Assembly: GCA_019426215.1 (NCBI GenBank)
Contig: CM033401.1
Location: forward strand, 7,755,134 to 7,819,133
Length of the DNA: 64,000 bases
Source of the DNA: Buddleja alternifolia
Lineage: Eukaryota > Streptophyta > Magnoliopsida > Lamiales > Scrophulariaceae
Direction: 5' to 3'
The notes under the pieces are model-generated. The model saw nothing but the letters and a program-made list of their open reading frames with translations, was not told where the DNA came from and did not search any database. The translations under genes and the position numbers were made by a program. Positions 60,167-64,000 of the stretch are shown in pieces (position 1 is the first letter of the stretch; each line of letters opens with the position of its first letter).

Positions 60167-62052
60167 TCAAGGCAAGAGAAAGTCAGTTCTAGATTTGTAA
60201 ATCAATTTAGCAATTAAGTTTGATAATGAAGACAGGAAAAGAACTTGGAACTTTACAGTTGAGGAATGTTTCAACTTTTTACTTCTAGTCCTGCACTCTT
60301 TTGGCTGGCAACTACTGCTGCTAAAAATTTGCAATGGATGATATTTCACTGAAGCCAGCTGTTCCTTAGCAGCATCAAGCCTTCTTTTTTCGACTCGCTA
60401 CAATAAAACATAAAGCAAATTGATAAATACAAAACTTGAAATTAAAGTATGAAGCACTATATTAAACAAAAATACAAAATATATACTTACAAGGGCCTTA
60501 TCAAACCCTGCAATCTGTTGCTTGCAAAGGCTAAGTTCCATCTCAAGTGCATTGATACGAAAGTCAACAGGCACGTTGCTTTGCTGAATCATCTGCTTTT
60601 GTCTGCCACGGATAATCTCTGGCTGCCAAACGTTCAATCCAACAGAAGCTTGCCTGACAAAATCATAAGTAGCAAATTACCAAAAACAATTAAAATGAAC
60701 GTCTTTTTATTTTTCGTAGGATGAAGAGCAACGATTCACTGTAAAAGCAAATGAACCAAATGCAAGACACTAAAAGGCTAAAAGAAAACCAAATCAAATA
60801 CAATATACTATGACAATGCAGTTGGGATTGTAACCTAGTCATGCGGGCAGGAAAAAAACCGGGCAAATAAATACTGTCCTCCACAATTCAATTCCACAAG
60901 TAAAACCTCTAAACATAAAACTCAAAATCTAAATTGTACGCAAGCTTCAAAACAATTTTTATTTGTTCCAATCACTTAACATGAAAAGCGAAACACAAGT
61001 ATTTCTACTTATGAATTTCCTTACTTCTCAAAACATTGGAGGTGAAATAACACACAGAAAAAATAATTACAACTGCCTCATCCTATTCTTGTCAGCAACA
61101 TGATTTTCTGAAAGGCTAACAGCTCTATCATTAAAATTCCAGTAATTACAAAAAGAACAGAAGTGTACAGCAAGACGGTTATGTCCAAAATAAGAATCCT
61201 TTATTACCTGACTCTGTTGAGATTCAGCAACTCCGCAACTGCCTTATTCATTTTATCTTTCTCCTCAGAAGACTGGAACTCTATCTCCTGAATTTTCCTC
61301 AAACGCTCAGCTATTTCGCTCTCGATTCTCAACACAACTCTTCTCTGTGCTAGGCGTTTTTGTTCCCTCTCCTTCTCATACCTATCGTAGTTTGGCAATC
61401 AATCAATCCATATTTAGCTATATATTACCAATCAAAGGCAAAACTGTTCACAATTAGAAAAACGAAACGACAAGAAAGGGAATTAAAAGTTCCTCTTTTA
61501 GAGATTAATCAAAAAATTGCAAGCTTTCTAATAGAGTAATCTCTCAATAAGTAAGCATTACAGAATACGGAGATAAGTTTTGATCTCATACAAGAACAAG
61601 AATCATCATTTCTAGCTTCACAATTAAACTAAAAAGTCCTTTTTACTATTTAACGATTAGTGCTCAATATCCTTAAATATTCAGACAAACTAAAATTGAA
61701 AAACTCTCTGATCATATTCTTCCTTTTCGAATAAACACAAGCTCAAAAGCATACAAAATAAAGGCGAAAATAGAAACATATAATACCTGATTTTGTAGAG
61801 GCTCTTGAACTTGCCGTTGACAGATGAATCGGAGTTACAATTCCTATTATCATTACTACTTGAATTAAAATCATTGCTGGATGAACGAAAATCGGAATGA
61901 AGAAGAGGCGACCAAAGCGAATCATCGCCGGCGAGTCGCCGGAGGCGGCGGCAGGTGATGGAAAGGCAACAGATGCCTTTGTAATCTACGGATTTGGTTC
62001 CGATTCCGATCTCCATTATTCGTCTCCATAGCTCATCTGGTAGCACCGACAT
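60167..62052 (-). CDS. SKIP24: F-box protein, SKIP24-like, 4 exons
   Basis: Minus-strand exons 62052-61787, 61381-61208, 60653-60491 and 60397-60167 join in frame to 834 nt (277 aa), with GT-AG introns. It starts MSVLPDELWRRIMEIG. Residues 4-55 are an F-box (LPDELW…ICCLSITCRRLRRLAGDDSLW). Residues about 90-146 (YEKEREQKRLAQRR…) are charged and probably coiled-coil. LNVWQPEIIRGRQKQMIQQ (about 152-170) is the most recognisable block of SKIP24-type proteins. The tail is basic (RTRSKKLKHSS). F-box proteins are known to link SKP1 of SCF ubiquitin ligases to substrates; the substrate here is unknown. The end is uncertain: splicing at 60257 (act/gtaaag) to 59959-60003 would give a 262-aa form ending IFDNRYGERFDSEN. 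Confidence 0.9.
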
Positions 62053-62075
62053 ATTGTTCTAGCTCCGGTATGCCG

Positions 62076-62079
<4 letters not shown>

Positions 62080-62107
<28 letters not shown>
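62080..62107. repeat. (CT)n microsatellite in the SKIP24 leader
   Basis: About 13 CT units, read as GA on the coding strand, 28 bp before the ATG. TA and GTAT repeats follow to 62160. GA tracts are common in plant 5' leaders. Confidence 0.85.
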
Positions 62108-62113
<6 letters not shown>

Positions 62114-62197
62114 CACATATGTATGTAAAGGCAATTGTATATGTATGTATGTATGTAAGTAAAGGCAATTGTTCAAAAAAAAAACGAAGGCATACAC

Positions 62198-62254
62198 TGG
62201 GCCCTTATCTTGTGGGTCAAGAATTAGGGCTTGGACATAATTGCAAATTGGGCC
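62198..62254 (-). promoter_or_regulatory. Paired site II (TGGGCC) motifs upstream of SKIP24
   Basis: TGGGCC occurs at 62198-62203 and 62249-62254, about 150 and 200 bp upstream of the start codon. Site II elements (TGGGCY) are known TCP-factor targets in plant housekeeping promoters. Function here is inferred from motif and position only. Confidence 0.4.
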
Positions 62255-62377
62255 TTTTCTCTCTAAAGATCCTTTTAATGGAGAATTGGGTTCTTTAGTT
62301 TACGCATTTCCTTTATATTTATTGAATAACTAGTCGTAACTTCGTGCCTGATGCACGAGTACTAAGTCCGTAAAGAT
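62255..62377. other. Short intergenic segment
   Basis: Ends with gtaaagat, one half of the TSD of the next element. No gene was seen. Confidence 0.5.
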
Positions 62378-62720
62378 TAGGGTGAAAGACAAATCAAATT
62401 ACTTGATATTTGATTCGAACTCGATTTTTAAAAGTTAGTTTAAGCTCGATTCGTTAATTTATCAAACCAAGCTTGAACAACTTTTTGTATTTGATAAGTT
62501 TTGAGACTCGGTTCGATTAGTAAAAAATAATAAAAACATGTACAAAAAAATCAAACTACTCGAGCTCGACTCGTGTTTGGCTCAATTAAAGCTCGTTTGA
62601 GCTCGGCTCAATTAATAATCAAACAAGCTCAAACACAAACTTTGAAACTCGATTGAATTTTAAATAAGCTTGAACAACATCTTGTTTGGTTCGACTCGAC
62701 TCGACTCGTTTACACCCCTA
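62378..62720. mobile_element. Foldback hAT-like MITE, 343 bp, perfect 8-bp TSD
   Basis: It starts tagggtgaaagacaaatc and ends gactcgtttacacccccta-like (tttacacccctA), with gtaaagat on both sides (62370-62377, 62721-62728). It is rich in gctcgagc/ctcgactcg words, the same family as 47733-48082. An 8-bp TSD and TAGGG start indicate hAT. Confidence 0.85.
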
Positions 62721-63153
62721 GTAAAGATTAATAATAACAAAATCTATTCACTACATAGTTTATTTATTTGAATATGTACAGTTAAAAATTTTGATTCAAG
62801 TTTGGGATTATTATCGATTTTTTTTATAAGAGTATTAAATCTTGATAATTTAAATTTTAAAAGTATAATGCTTGAATGGTGAATTTAGTAAAACATATTG
62901 TTAGATATAAATGATTGACAAAAATAATTAATAAGAGAAATAGATAGAAAAACAAGTTCATTATTTAGATTTAAATTATGTTGGTAACTAACTAGTCTTT
63001 AGTTTTTTACTCTAATTATTTAGGATAAAAGTTGATTTTTTTTTTTTTTTGGTAACTTATCTTATCAAATGTTGTATTTTCTTACATATAGATACCAGCT
63101 TTATGATTATTGCGAAAGTGGTACACTAATTATTAAAAAAATTGAAAACTTTA
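62721..63153. other. AT-rich intergenic sequence
   Basis: No gene, repeat or transposon end recognised apart from a 14-T run near 63041. Confidence 0.5.
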
Positions 63154-63555
63154 GGCTGTGTTTGGTTTTATTTTGGGGTTTTTTTTTGTGAAAATTTTGG
63201 TGAAAAGGTTTATTGGAAGTTGTGTATTTTGATGAAAATGTGTTTGGTTTAGTGTTTGATTTTATTTTCAGAAGAGACAAAAGTTACTTAGCAGTCAAAT
63301 CATGTAAGTTTTTGTCTGAAAAGTTGTGTTTATAATTAGTTAATGATTGAAAAATATAATATAATATAAGTTTTAAATAATTATATTGTAGTTGATGTAA
63401 TTAGTAGGTACCCTAAAGTAGAGACAAATAGGGAGACAATAGCTGACAATTTTTTTGACCAAAAAAATCAATTTTGGTCAAAAAAACACAAAACAAACAA
63501 GTTTTGGCCAAACTTTTTGGCCAAAATGGGTTTGAAAACAAAACCAAAAAGTGGA
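63154..63555. mobile_element. MITE of the GTTTGG-terminus family (inverted orientation), about 400 bp
   Basis: The left end is ggctgtgtttggttttattt after TTA. The family core appears inverted ('agcagtcaaatcatgtaagttttt' near 63291). The right end is less clear (…ggccaaaatgggtttgaaaacaaaaccaaaaag). Confidence 0.65.
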
Positions 63556-64000
63556 AAGATGAATATTTTTTCACTCTATAATCGTTACAATAGCTAGAAA
63601 AACTTTTTGAAGTGCGCATTTTGATGGAGATATTTAATTTTCTTTTTTGCTAATATTTTGATGAAAATATTAATGTGATTTTGTAAGTGTGCTACGATTT
63701 TTCAGTACCTTCTTTTAAGATGCCTTTTTTAAACAAAAAGAAAAAGTGATTTCCCGAAGAGGAAGAAATCCGTGTGAGGTTTCTCATCCAAAAAGGTAAT
63801 GTTTTTATTTTCTCTCACTGAATGATATGGTTGATATAATCGTGTAGGAGTTAAACAAGTTATTATTAAGCATAATTGAATTATCATTTTACACCTCAAA
63901 ATTTATGTTTGAACTTAATTTAATTATTAATCAAACCAAACGCGAACTACTTTTAATCGATCGAATCGAATACAAAGCTCTTTTTTTATTTGTGTTTTTA
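63556..64000. other. Window edge, no gene
   Basis: The last about 120 bases (cctcaaaatttatgtttgaactt…atcgatcgaatcgaatac) resemble the opening of the foldback hAT-like family and may be a third copy cut by the window end. Confidence 0.4.

Noticed and set aside
1..64000. CRISPR array, bacterial operons or integrated organelle DNA
   Set aside because: No regularly spaced direct repeats with unique spacers, no ribosome-binding-site-organised genes and no recognisable plastid or mitochondrial genes. Intron structure and repeats are nuclear plant.

Overview
This is nuclear DNA of a flowering plant, probably a eudicot. It is AT-rich, its genes have short exons separated by GT-AG introns, and it is dense in plant transposons (Mutator-like, hAT-like, pogo/Lemi1-like, PIF/Harbinger, LTR, LINE, SINE). 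The two recognisable genes are plant versions of UTP25 and SKIP24. I cannot name the species. Layout: 1-7.9 kb is transposon wreckage: a deleted Mutator transposase, a Harbinger fragment, and a large TIR element with a 1.3-kb Mutator-type element nested in it. 8.13-25.56 kb (+) is a complete 24-exon gene for UTP25, the U3 small-subunit-processome protein. Its first intron is GC-AG, and introns 5 and 17 carry transposons. 26.2-50.3 kb is a tandem segmental duplication. Each unit holds an LTR remnant, a 9-bp-TSD Mutator-type element, a pogo-like MITE, and a four-exon gene for a small single-pass membrane protein of unknown function (copy A 31.09-33.21 kb, copy B 46.29-48.84 kb, both intact). 49.1-62.05 kb is a second, overlapping duplication. 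It left a dead SKIP24 copy (53.9-55.7 kb) and an intact F-box SKIP24-like gene on the minus strand (60.17-62.05 kb). 62.1-64 kb holds its promoter and more MITEs. Because units were duplicated before many insertions, each copy acts as the empty site for elements in the other. This defines ends and target-site duplications of a solo LTR, a truncated LINE, a tRNA-derived SINE and several MITEs to the base. How the genes relate: UTP25 acts in nucleolar 18S rRNA processing and SKIP24 is a likely SCF ubiquitin-ligase adaptor; the membrane protein has no known role. Nothing in the sequence links them in one pathway, and they look like ordinary neighbours. I found no gene cluster, CRISPR array or convincing new system. 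The most unusual signals are the insertion archive in the duplications, a 19-codon PCNA-box-like reading frame kept in both pogo-like copies, and a recurrent palindromic motif inside two Mutator-type elements.
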